Shown: one piece after another, positions 54,539 through 64,000 of the stretch
Layout of the letters: each line of letters begins with the position of its first letter
Position numbering within the stretch: the first letter of the stretch is position 1
Assembly: GCA_039111635.1 (NCBI GenBank)
Contig: JBCAQO010000016.1
Span: 62,001 to 126,000, forward strand
Reading direction: 5' to 3'
Length of the DNA stretch: 64,000 bases
From: Heterobasidion occidentale
Taxonomy: Eukaryota; Basidiomycota; Agaricomycetes; Russulales; Bondarzewiaceae
Made by a program: the position numbers and the translations under genes
The notes under the pieces: model-generated
What the model saw: the letters and a program-made list of their open reading frames with translations, nothing else
Database searches by the model: none
What the model was told of the DNA's origin: nothing

Positions 54539-56756
54539 CTACAGGCCCACGACCCGCGCCAAGGCGGCGAAGTTCGGCGAGCCCAAGCCGGTCACCTGTT
54601 GGCGATGCGTCGAGCGTCAGCATGCGAGATGAGCGAGAGAGCGACGACGTACGGGGTCCCAGCCGGCCGCTGCAGGGAAGCCATTGGTGCCGCAGCCGGG
54701 GTTACTGCCTGTCAAAGCCCCGGAACGGAAGGAGGGTGAGCGCCAGGGAGGGAGTGCCAGCAGAGCCCGAGCGATACGCACCGGACGTGATGTCGTTGAA
54801 TGCGCTGGGGTTCTTGTAGATCAGGGGGTTCAAGAACCCAAGCGGGCTCTTGCCGGCGGCGATGAGCTGATCGTTGAGGAGCGCGATGACGCTCGCGAAG
54901 ATGGGGCTCGAGCAGCTCGTCCCCGCCACCAATCCGAACTCGCCGCCTTCCGCGATGACGACATTCTCGGCTGGGGCTGCGATATCGGGGAACGCGCGCG
55001 ACCCGCTCGCCTTGAACCGGCCGGCGTTGGTACTGCCGAGCGTGTTCAGGTAGGCCGCGACGGCGTTGGCTTGGTAGGTAGGGCGGCCAAAGTAGTTGGA
55101 GAAGCCGCCCCCTGAGAGAGAGGCAGCGACTTCGGGGTTGACGCCCTGTGTGCCTCCGACGGAAGTCACGCTGACATTGATTGGTATCAGTCAGCGGGGA
55201 CGCCAGCGACAGAATGACACGGACGCACAAAGGGCAACTCGAAGGGAAAGTGGGGATGAAAGAAGAGCAGCTTTGAGGCTGGCTACCAGAGACGCCCCCG
55301 TCGCCAGAGGAGAACAAGAGGGAGACTCCGCGGGTGCCCAGTTGACTATAGCGTTGCAAAGATTCCTGAAGCCGCACCACGTGAGTCATCAAAGATATCT
55401 AACGCCGAAAAATCACGTACTGGGCGATATTTTTCGGAAGCTGGTTCTCGTTGAAACCGTATGATGTTGTCAAGACCTGGAACATGAGTTGAGTCTAGTC
55501 CACGAGTGCTCTCCTGGGTAAATGCCTACCTGAGGCGGGTCATCAAGGGCGAGCAGCGTATTGATTTGGTCTAAAAATCCGTCGACACCGTCTTTATTAT
55601 CATCACCAACCGTAATGAAGGTGGTAGGCACGCCCGATGCAACACCGACGGTATAGTCGACGTCGAGACTCTGACCCCACGGGCATAAGTTTTGACTGGA
55701 TTGACACAAGAACACTTACTGCTTCGGTGCCGGGATTACTTTCATCGTTCTGCCCGCCGTCGACACTCAGAACCCCAAAAGTGGTCGTGGACGGCAAATC
55801 TGGTCGGAATTCTTGTAAGAAGCCCTTCGAAACCAAACTCAACTCAGCGAGCCAAGATCATGAATCGACAACAAACCTGAAGATCGCTTGTACTAGCGAA
55901 CTGGTCGATGAAAGCCGATACACCGAGTCGATTGGATGATTGCGTAGCCGGGGCAGCAGGAATGCCATACTGCGCCTGCAGGCAAGCGGGTGTCACCTGT
56001 CTCGCGCAGGACGCTGGTACACTGTCTGAAGTCGCGTTTGAAGGTGGATTGGGGATGAGTTTCACATCCGTCTTGGTGAATGGTGGCCTGCTGATCTTCA
56101 AAGGAAATCTGTCAAAGCCAATTTAGCCATCAAAAATGATACAGGACAGACTCAAAACGAGTTACGCGACAGTGGGATGTATGCTGAGTGATGAGCCTTC
56201 AAAGAGTCAGGGATCGAGTACGACAGGGTGCGAACGGCGGTGACTCCGGTGTCAAGCTGCGTGAACGTCGCAAAGTTCGCGTCGAGGATCTTGTTGGCTT
56301 TCTCAACGGTCATGGGCACGAAGATCCAATCGCCTGAAGACGAGGCCTTGGAAGACTCAACACCGTTAGACGACAACCATTCATTGACGGCCGCCACAGT
56401 CTCTGGAGAAGGCGCGACGAGAGCCTCGACCTAGCACCAGAAGCAAGACAGAGTGGTCAATGAATAAGTAGAGGACGTTGTGTTATGTATGCTACCTCTT
56501 GCTTGGACAGGTGCTGACCGTACTGGGGGCTGCCGGGAGTGCTGACAGCGTAGAGAGCATCTTCTAGCCCTTTGGGATTGTTCTGTACCAGTGCAAAGCG
56601 GAGGCTGAGCGTCAGGTTAGCAGAGGCAGAGCCGCTGTGCACAAATCCGGCCGGAGGACCGTCGATGAGCTCGTGCACGCGCATGGCACGTTGGACATGC
56701 GGGTTAGCGTATACGAGAGCAACGAGAGAAGCCAACAAAGCGAAAGATCTGAACAT
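54539..56756 (-). pseudogene. Sedolisin (S53 tripeptidyl-peptidase) gene with two one-base deletions
   Basis: A secreted acid serine-carboxyl peptidase. Ten exons can be traced: 56756-56496, 56430-56166, 56108-55877, 55824-55720, 55670-55530, 55476-55421, 55365-55229, 55170-54782, 54708-54653 and 54595-54539, with GT-AG introns of 49-73 nt. The signal peptide is MFRSFALLASLVALVYA, followed by a pro-kumamolisin propeptide. The catalytic Glu and Asp (TEASLD, about 287 and 291), the oxyanion Asp (SSGDGGVSG, about 376), Ser (AGTSCSSP, about 485) and the calcium-site region (FNDITSG...GWDP) are all present. The summed exons are 1699 nt, two short of a multiple of three. One base is missing near 56186-56191 (before the HPTVAF motif) and one near 55348-55352 (before SQLGTRG). 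Either this is a recent pseudogene or the assembly has two indel errors. Confidence 0.88.
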
Positions 56757-56812
56757 GTTGGAGGGGGTAGAGAGCGAAGGGATCTCTGAAGCTAGATGAG
56801 GGAGAGCTTGGC

Positions 56813-56821
56813 TATTTTATA
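56813..56821 (-). promoter_or_regulatory. TATA box of the sedolisin gene
   Basis: TATAAAATA on the minus strand, about 57-65 nt upstream of the ATG at 56756, in a good position for a short 5' UTR. Confidence 0.55.
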
Positions 56822-59214
56822 CCAAAGGCCAGGCCTGCCAACGAGCCAAAAAAAAATAGAGAGTCGTCGAGACTGCATATGTGCGCTCGCACTGAACAGA
56901 TGACAATGAACAATTAAATTCGTGAGACCGCTGTCGAAATTCTCCAGGATGATCTGTCACGAATTCATTGCCACGGTAATGGTGAACCCAACGAGATCTC
57001 CGAAGGTGGCAGGTCGGAAGGAATATCATGCTATGGTCAGTTTGGACATCGCCGGAGAAGCATCACCAGACACACCTCACAAGACTATGAGCTCCGCACA
57101 TTCATATGGCGCAGATAGAATATCGTTCCGAGTTATCATAGCTGTCATATTGTCTTCAGGCGGCACTCACCTAACGTTGTTTAGCAGCGGCCATATATGT
57201 CAGAATATTGATCCCGCTAGAGGCTAGTGGCGAACGCGCGACACTCCTGCCACCATTGCACCGAACACATATTGATGTGTTTACTTGAGCAGAGGCATGG
57301 AAACAGTATGTCTGGTGGCGCAGGATGGCGATGTCTCTTGGGTACGCTTGAATTGGGGTATAGATACGCAATAGGTCGAACGAAAGCCATTGTGTAGTTA
57401 GTCTGTGAAAAAAATGTCACTTTCTCTTCCCAAGATGATGTTGTTCCTTCGCTACCGAAATCTAAAATGAGCTATGAGCTGCCGGAACAGAAAGATGATC
57501 AGCATACTGAACGTGTGAGTGCCCGAACGCTTCGAGGCTCACCTCTCATTTTCGGCCGGCTAGCTTAGCCTCATGATCCAGTGTTCGAGCCGTCGACTCT
57601 ACAACGGTAGCATATGCAGCTACTACGCAGGAAATGCTCCATCTCGCTCGCTTCCATATAAAGTGCCAGGCCGTCGACTCGGACGTGTTCTATTCTTTTC
57701 CCTCGGGATCCGCACGCGATTAGTGTACATTGCTGTTCCCGCCGGTGGTACATGCGGTGCATCCGATCTACATTTCCTCTTGGTTGATACGTCCGCGCGG
57801 ATTAAAGGCAAAGGCAAACCCACTGTTAAATTTGGCATCCCGAGAGTCATCTACCCCAGGCTGGTGTTCATATGCTGATCAAATGTGTCCGCTCGAGGCT
57901 GAGGATTCTCGGACATGCGCTATAAAGATCTATTCCAAAATTAGGCCAGACAACGAAGAAGCGTTCACACGTACAAATCGTGTGGTAAAATGGCTGCATA
58001 GTTGCCTAACGCGCGCGTCCAAACGACGCACACGCGTCGACCGCAAACAGACTACCCTGAATGCCTGAAAATACTGTTGAAGTTTGTCGGAAGGGAGGTG
58101 ACGACAATTCAGACGACAACATTGCGCCTGCAGAGACCAAAAAAGCGCATGTCAAGCCTGTCGCCGCCGATAATGTAGATGACAAGCCAAAATCGATGGT
58201 GCCGACTCATACTGCAGGCAATGGATCTGTCGCGACCATCAACAGCAAGCCGCCGCCGCTCAAGAAACATGCTCAGGCTGACAAAATCCTTCAAAGATGT
58301 CTGTGCGGGTCCCAAGTCTATTGAATATTGTGCAGAAAGTATCAGCTAGTCAGAGAGCAAGACAAAGGCTCTAGCGACGAAGGCTCCAGCGATGAAGGTC
58401 GTCGAAGTTATTGAGTCTAGATGGTGCGGGTCGACGTGTTCATCGAATCTTGGTATCGAGGCCCTCACATCTACGTGTATGGAGCTAAGATCTATGGAAG
58501 AATGCTAGGATCAGGCACTTAAAGAGCAGCTATCCTCTTCATCCCTCATTCAGATGAAGATGAGCCAATAGTAGGTGGTGTCGAGGGGAAGAGATGGCGT
58601 GTCTGAACGATATTGGCGACGTACCAGAGTTTCTCCTTCTTCTCTCAATTCTACCGACCGATCGCAAGGCATCTGCTCAATATGTCCCCTACTCCACTGC
58701 GTCTTCACCGGTTCACCTTCAGCGACGATGCGTCTTCGTTTTGCGACTCTCGCCTTGTCGCCCTTCCGCTCGATATATGCGTCTCACGACCCGAGCTCCC
58801 CGGACCTGACGATGTTTGCAGCTCACTGAGAAATCCATGAGTATTCAGGTTGATGTTCTCCGTCTCTGTGGATGCTATGAACACGTGTTGCGAAGAGCAA
58901 GTCCTCATGAGTCCGGGTCTGAAGCTGTCCGGAGGTGTGAGCATCTTATAATGCCACTCTGCGCGACAGCACGAACGAATGTCTCTGTAGCTTTTCATCA
59001 ATCAATAATGAAGGTCCTTGAGAAATTGAAGTACTTAGCCCCCAGCGCGGGACAGTAATTGAACAAGTGAACACGCGCCGTCGCATTATCGTAGCCGCCA
59101 CCATAGAGTATTACCAAATACATAAATCCCATAGTGATCAATGTCTCACGCTTCGGCCTTGTCTTCGAACTCCATCTTGAATATAGCACATCTCCGCATC
59201 CCATAGCAAGCGCG
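56822..59214. other. Intergenic region, no confident gene
   Basis: About 2.4 kb. Short open frames occur (for example 58061-58324 plus, Lys/Asp-rich, starting MPENTVEVC), but none shows a recognisable domain or clear splice partners. The last about 85 bp (59130-59214) resemble 63080-63180 upstream of another HNH-like start, including a minus-strand ATGGAGTTCGAAGAC, and probably form the promoter of the first HNH gene. Confidence 0.45.
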
Positions 59215-60641
59215 ATGCCTATAGCAAAGAAGAAGAACAACACTAAAAGAACTACGGCCACGAATAGGGCTGCAACAACGAGAAAGGCTGCAACAACGAA
59301 GGCAGTACCAAAGAAGGCTTCGGCGAACACAACTACAACACGGAAGCAGGCAACACAGAAAGGCAATTTGAAGGATCCGAAAGGTACGCCATATATTAAC
59401 TTGCTCATGCTACCCTTCGAGTAGTTTCATTTTATCAGAACTTGTAGGAACGTCTGAACATCCTAAGAGCAAGCGCCGTGCTGTACCCAATCAACTCATT
59501 CATCCCGAAATCAAGCAATGCCTCGTTACTCGAAAATTCGATACAGAGGCCACAATACAACCGTGCTACCTCTTAAACGAACACCATTGGAGGAACAACA
59601 AATGGGTGCGTTGTATCCTCCTCGTAAGCAAGTCTGTATCTCAACGGTGCGCGCAGCTTGCTCGATTAGAGTGGTGGTGGGGCATGAAATATGACTCGCT
59701 TGAACTCAATACTGAGTCTAACAGAATATACCGTACGTATTTCACCCTTGATCGGCGTGATAGGCCCCAAAACGACACCTGCAGTCCGTCAAGACTGGCT
59801 CCAATCATTTGAGAGTGGACAATGGATTCTACTCCCTACGTACGACATACTGGACAAAATCTCGTCACACTACGGCATACATTCGAGTCTACCTCAAGAT
59901 GCCGATAAACCACCTCTTGAAGATGTACGTCATTCGTTTCTAGTTCAACACCATCTCATCAATGCGGCGAGATAGGTATACGGCGGGGCTGAGACTTTTG
60001 AATATCGACTGGTGCCACTCCATAGTAGCCTCCCCTTTATCCGTACGGGCCGACCAATGAGGTCTACCTCTCGATCTCAGACTACGCCTGGCGGAAACCG
60101 GGTACCCTCTCATCATTCGTATCCCTTCGACACCTTACCGACGCTCGTCTCGCGTGTAAAGCCTCACTTTGTTATCTGCGATGCTGGTCAAAAGCTAGCC
60201 CATACATTACGGAGTGCTATGCCTCCCATCGTGTCCTCGATCTATGGCATCGACGAAATCTCGGCCGAGGACATGCTCAACATAGTTTTGGAATCCTATA
60301 TGCTTTGGGGCAGTCAAAGACCACCACCTCGATTTGCATCATCACCGCGCACGTCTCCGAGCATGCCCAATGCGACAGTGCTTTCTGCAACCTCCACTTC
60401 TTGTGATGGGCCATGCTTTTACAATAGGTACGAATGGTCGGTCCATCGCTGTAGCCATTGTAAGGCCAGCTCCCATCGTTGTCGGTTTCGACCTGTTGGC
60501 TCAACCGACTTGGACACTTGTAACGAATTTCTGAGTCATGATGGCACGATGGCGGAGAAGATCACCCTCAATATAAAGTATATTGCAAGGTCGTTGTCCA
60601 GCATGTCGGAAAATGGTTATCAGACTGCTCGCATCAGGTAG
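59215..60641 (+). CDS. HNH-nuclease-family protein, motif residues lost (paralog 1)
   Basis: A five-exon model: 59215-59383, 59439-59605, 59657-59732, 59785-59924 and 59976-60641, all GT-AG with introns of 51-55 nt, giving 405 residues with no stop. A Lys/Thr-rich N-terminus (AKKKNNTKRTTATNRAATT) is followed by the HNH-like region and a C-terminal block, FVICDAGQKL. Aligned with paralog 2 downstream, the first motif His is replaced by Tyr (QPCYLL against QGCHMI) and the second by Leu/Gln (RQDWLQSF against DATLHILL). The Asn region is kept (LELNTESNRIY). It is thus probably catalytically inactive, though the frame is preserved. Exon 3 here and exon 2 of paralog 2 are both 76 nt. Confidence 0.72.
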
Positions 60642-60890
60642 AGAAGCGGGGGTGGACATCCTGGGTTTCCAACGACGGCCAGTTAGGCGACTACGCTCAT
60701 GATCGGCCGAGGAAGCGGCAACGAATCAAGTAGTGTAAACTCATCACATGTTCAATACATTCGCACTTCACTTCAGGGCAAGTCATTTTTCGTAAGTCCA
60801 CTCGAACCCAATGCCGCGCGCCACCACACTGTCTGAAACCTCCGTGGTGCGCTTTTGACGCTTTGTTATATTTAGCACTCCGCTCTGTAA

Positions 60891-62363
60891 ATGCCACACC
60901 AAGATATCTACAAATACCTCTCGCCACTCCTCTTCTGCCACCATGATCACCCCTCTTCTGTCGCTACGACCACCTCTCTTTCCAGACTCTGTATCTTGTC
61001 GCCCATGTATAAACACGGTGAACGGGAAGACACACCCAGTGATATCTCCAATCTAGACGACCTACCCCCTCCAATGCCAAGGCGCTCCAGCCGCGGTGCT
61101 GATGATACTGCGGTATTAAATGCCACACCGTCTGTCCGAGAACTGGATTCTCTCTATACTCCCGAAGCAAACCCGTCTTCCGCAGACCCGCCGTTCATCC
61201 CGCAAAGCAGGAAGGAGTCTGATGGCCGGACCGTCGCACAATGGCTCGAGGCCATTGCTAAGAGTGAGACGATGCACACGGGTAGAAAGGATCGCGCAGG
61301 CACATGCCCGAAATCGAAGGACGTGGCGACGGTCTTAGATCCTAACCGAGGGCAATGCCTCTTGACGAGGAACCTTCCCGGGCGGTCTGTTCAAGGATGT
61401 CATATGATTGCCCAAGAGGAAAGAGACAATGATGGACTGGTCTGTATTCATCTATATGAGGCTTGTAAAGGTTAGCTAAAAATTCCTTTGCAGTTAACGA
61501 GGCTAGAATACTTGTGGGGTCTGGTTTACGGTCACCTCAACCTCGACGAACCTCGAAACCTCATGTTCAGTCAGTGTTTACAGTCAGCTTTTGTTATCTT
61601 TTCTCACGAACGATACTGTTCTCAGTCGATGCCACATTGCATATACTCTTGGACGCCGACGACCTCGCCCTAGTCCCCGAACAAGACATCATCGATCGCT
61701 TCACGAAACACAAAGCCACGGACGATATACGAGCAGTAGGTCTACAATGTACAGCACTAGCACAATTTTGCTCATAAACCCCGCCAGCTCTACAACGGGC
61801 AGACTGTCTTCAAATACCGCTTACTCCCCCTAGTCGAGAACGTGCAGAACATCAACCGCCTGCATCGTGGGTGCGACCAAACCACACCAGCCTGGAAGAT
61901 CAAAAGTACGGAATACCGATATCCCTTTGCGGACTTTCCCATCCTCGAGAGCCATGTGGAACCGCACTTCGTTATCATGAACACTGGTCAAAAGCTGGCA
62001 AAAACATTCCATCGTATTCAGTGCGTAGCTGGTGACGGAGATCGAGGAGCCACTAATTTTTTGGGCTTTGAGACCCGGGGCGAGGCCCTCGATCTTTTGA
62101 AAACGATAAAAGCTCTCTATACCAAGTGGGCGGAATTCCCTGTGCCACTCTCTTTCACTAACGGGAGCGTGGGTAGGCGGGGCGGCAGGCAAAGTGATCG
62201 CTGCAAAGGGGATGGCATCAATATTCAAGACAAAAAGGTCAGCAAGAAAAGGGCTGCGCCCTCCGACTTCGATCGTCCTGGTACTTCGCAGGGTTCAAAC
62301 AGAGCTCCAAAACTCAAATTGGAGTCCCGGGTCACCAGAAGCAGCAAGCGTCTACGGCACTAG
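60891..62363 (+). CDS. HNH-nuclease domain protein (paralog 2)
   Basis: Exons to 61439, 61494-61569, 61626-61735 and 61788-62363, with introns of 52-56 nt, give 398 residues from ATG 61005 or 436 from ATG 60891; the choice is open. The central region fits the fungal HNH_2-type nuclease domain: CLLTRNLPGRSVQGCHMI (first His), LEYLWGLVYGHLNLD then EPRNLMF (Asn), and DATLHILLDADD (second His). A C-terminal block (YPFADFPILESHVEPHFVI, NTGQKLAKTF) is shared with paralog 1, and the tail is basic (KLESRVTRSSKRLR), possibly nuclear. Such genes are numerous in mushrooms and their cellular role is unknown. Same orientation as paralog 1, about 250 bp downstream, so a tandem duplication. Confidence 0.75.
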
Positions 62364-62809
62364 TTTCCTTTCCATGATGATATCATGGACTTTTCGTTCT
62401 GTATCCTTACGTCGTACTACTCACGGACTGTCACTCCTTTTGTAGTTCACCGCATACCATCTCGTGAGCATTTTGTAGCACATATCTTAGTGGTTTATCA
62501 TTATCGTGTATTCGTGTATTCAGAAACCAATCCCAGCACTGCCAATGCCCGAGGCCTGAGTTCTGATAGACAGAGGTCTTATTTCTTGCCTGTTGCGTAG
62601 TCTCCGTGGCTGACCTTACACAGAAGACAGTTGTTCTGTGTATTAGTCTGTAGCGCACGACATGAACTTCGCTCACCTGCACCGATGGGAACCAAGATAC
62701 CGCCCATCTCGCACTACACTCCACAGAATAATGACATCCAACATGGCAAGCCAGTACCCTCACTCTGATGGTCCGCAAAACTCAGTCTGATGGTCCGCAA
62801 AACTCATCC
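62364..62809. other. Intergenic region with a 22-bp tandem duplication
   Basis: No gene seen. TCTGATGGTCCGCAAAACTC occurs at 62764 and again at 62786 as a perfect direct tandem repeat. Confidence 0.6.
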
Positions 62810-63103
62810 CTACCGGCTCTTCTTCCTCGGCCTCCCAGACCCCTCAGCCTGTACGACTGCGCCGTACGAATTCTTCGCCCGTGCAGCTGTGAGCGGCGCA
62901 AACGCAGTAGACGCAGGCGCAAAGTCGATTTTGGAGCGCTTGGCCACGTCTTGCTGCTCAGAACGCCGCTTTTGAAGTTTGGCTTTCGAGATCGAGAAGG
63001 AAAGTGGGGGCGATGCGGTGCTTCCCACTGCAAGCACGGACAAATAAGGCGCGTCTCCACTTGAAAGCTTCATTCTCGTCCTTGCTTCGTCTTCAAATTC
63101 CAT
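62810..63103 (-). CDS. Small basic protein ORF of unknown function
   Basis: 97 residues from MEFEDEARTRMKLSSG, rich in Lys/Arg (AKLQKRRSEQQDVAKRSK; GRPRKKSR at the end) with nuclear-localisation-like clusters. An in-frame TAG lies just upstream of the ATG. The start region recurs at about 59177, upstream of HNH paralog 1, where the frame closes after nine codons. It could be a complete small gene or one exon of a larger one. No family recognised. Confidence 0.4.
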   Translation of the reverse strand: MEFEDEARTRMKLSSGDAPYLSVLAVGSTASPPLSFSISKAKLQKRRSEQQDVAKRSKIDFAPASTAFAPLTAARAKNSYGAVVQAEGSGRPRKKSR

Positions 63104-63290
63104 CCCGAGCCTATTGTGCTATATCATGCTGTGGCTAGGAACGCAACGAAACCTGCAAAGGGACCATAGCAAGGAAGAGAAGACCAAAGAAGGCTACAGC
63201 GAAAACGCTCGCAGCACCAAAGCAACTTGCCATTCGGAGAGGCACTTCGGATGACCCCATATACTCATGGCCCGTCGTCTCAAACTCCAC
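63104..63290 (+). pseudogene. Possible 5' remnant of a third HNH-family paralog
   Basis: Downstream of the shared promoter-like segment, a Lys-rich plus-strand reading (TIARKRRPKKATAKTLA) resembles the start of paralog 1 (MPIAKKKNNTKRTTA) and is followed by a segment ending in a GTSDDP-type stretch, then degenerates. No downstream exons of the family are found. Weak evidence from a short similarity. Confidence 0.3.
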
Positions 63291-63490
63291 CTTCTCCTAC
63301 ACCGAATCTCTTGCCAAAATATAAGCAGGATTTCTCGATAGAGAAGTAAAGTAGAGTGCACAAACCAGCTAATTGCAGAAATCGATCAAAAAACACAATG
63401 AAAACATTACGTGCTGTTGTATAGCCTCCATGATTCCAGAAAGAAGAAAGAAAGAAAGGCGAGGAGCAAAAAGATCTCACGAGGGTCATT

Positions 63491-63577
63491 TGGACATGTC
63501 CGGAATTGAACCGGACACCTTTCGCAAGACTCGGAAAAGTGCGAAGCGAACGTGATAACCAACTACACCACATGCCC
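63491..63577 (-). tRNA. tRNA-Ala(CGC) with a 13-nt intron
   Basis: On the minus strand, all stems pair: acceptor GGGCATG/CATGTCC with the G3-U70 wobble typical of alanine tRNA, anticodon stem TTCGC/GCGAA, and T stem TCCGG/CCGGA with loop TTCAATT and A73. The anticodon loop is TT-CGC-A, then the 13-nt intron CTTTTCCGAGTCT at the canonical 37/38 position. The mature length is 74 nt before CCA addition. It would read the GCG codon. Confidence 0.93.
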
Positions 63578-63688
63578 ATAACGATGGCTTCATGCCCTGA
63601 GATCAATCCATCAAGACAGAAAAGCGTGACCTGATGTGACGGCCCTTCAAGCGTCTTCGTCGCTGTCGCCGCCGACGTCGACGCCGCC

Positions 63689-64000
63689 ATGCACGGTGAG
63701 CTCCCTTCCTCGCTCTTATTGCGCAGCTAATTGCTTACGCGAATTCAGGCCTCGTCTCCTACGCCTACGACGACGACAGCGACTCGGAGCACCCACACCC
63801 GCATCCAACCACCTCTGCCTCCAACGTCAACCGCAACGCCCAACAATCCATGCCAGGCTCAGCCTCAGATCACAATCCCATCGTGAGCGTCCCCATTGCT
63901 GCGCCGCTGCGCGCCCCGTTTCCCTCTCCCTCTCTCTCCTCGCCCGCGTCCTTTTGAAAACACCATCTCTTCTTCTGCTTGCGCCCAGCACGCGTCATCT
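63689..64000 (+). CDS. 5' end of an acidic protein gene, runs off the window
   Basis: ATG at 63689. The first exon is only 7 nt (ATGCACG), then a 53-nt intron (63696-63748, GTGAGC donor, TTCAG acceptor), exon 2 (63749-63882) encoding GLVSYAYDDDSDSEHPHPHP and a Ser/Asn-rich stretch, then a second intron (63883-63988, GTGAGC donor, CCCAG acceptor) and the start of exon 3. Phases agree. A start of the LVSY-acidic type is seen in fungal HCNGP/SAP30BP-like proteins, but 50 residues are too few to be sure. Its 5' end faces the tRNA gene, about 110 bp away. Confidence 0.6.

Noticed and set aside
58061..58324. Small plus-strand gene starting MPENTVEVC
   Set aside because: Lys/Asp-rich low complexity, no recognised domain, no clear splice continuation; too weak to call.
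63280..63690. 136-residue minus-strand frame
   Set aside because: It runs through the tRNA-Ala gene and the 5' region of the next gene; no domain, so a shadow.

Overview
The window looks like nuclear DNA of a filamentous basidiomycete, most likely an Agaricomycete. The evidence is short GT-AG introns of about 50-60 nt throughout the host genes, an intron-rich secreted sedolisin, tandem HNH-nuclease paralogs of a type expanded in mushrooms, and large chromodomain Ty3/gypsy (chromovirus) retrotransposons with CpG-decay mutations.

Layout: 1-49388 is almost entirely nested LTR retrotransposons of two chromovirus families. Family 1 occurs as element A (minus, 1-7040, 3' end outside the window), fragment D (plus, 7083-10413), element B (minus, 10414-20083), element C (plus, 20084-26260, 3'-truncated), a split solo LTR (27242-27313 plus 37730-38295), and element E (plus, 38616-49388, both LTRs present). 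Family 2 is one complete 10.4-kb element (27314-37729) with 844-bp LTRs and a GGGGT target duplication; it sits inside the family 1 solo LTR, which has its own GCAGG duplication. A 42-bp scrap of a second family 2 LTR lies between A and D. A probable solo LTR of a third family (18547-19716) interrupts the pol of B. An AT-rich island with inverted ends and a tRNA-like core lies at 26261-27045.

Both families share one design: LTR, a 10-nt primer-binding site complementary to the predicted 5' end of their own RNA (Tf1/sushi-like self-priming), Gag with a CCHC knuckle, a -1 switch at a T run into Pol (protease, RT, RNase H, integrase, chromodomain), an internal TATA box, and a third ORF of unknown function before the 3' LTR. 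In family 1 the third ORF is followed by about 2.5 kb of non-coding DNA carrying a dispersed repeat motif. Most in-frame stops that can be compared between copies are CGA to TGA.

The right flank (49389-64000) holds host-type sequence: an intron-containing gene or relic (minus, about 49.4-50.8 kb), a decayed Cys-rich gene of unknown family (51351-53697, minus), a ten-exon sedolisin gene with two apparent single-base deletions (54539-56756, minus), two tandem HNH-nuclease paralogs (59215-60641 and 60891-62363, plus), the first of which has lost two of the three motif residues, a small basic ORF (62810-63103, minus), an intron-containing tRNA-Ala(CGC) gene (63491-63577, minus), and the start of an acidic protein gene running off the end (63689 onward).

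All identifications come from reading motifs and comparing copies within the window; no database search was run.
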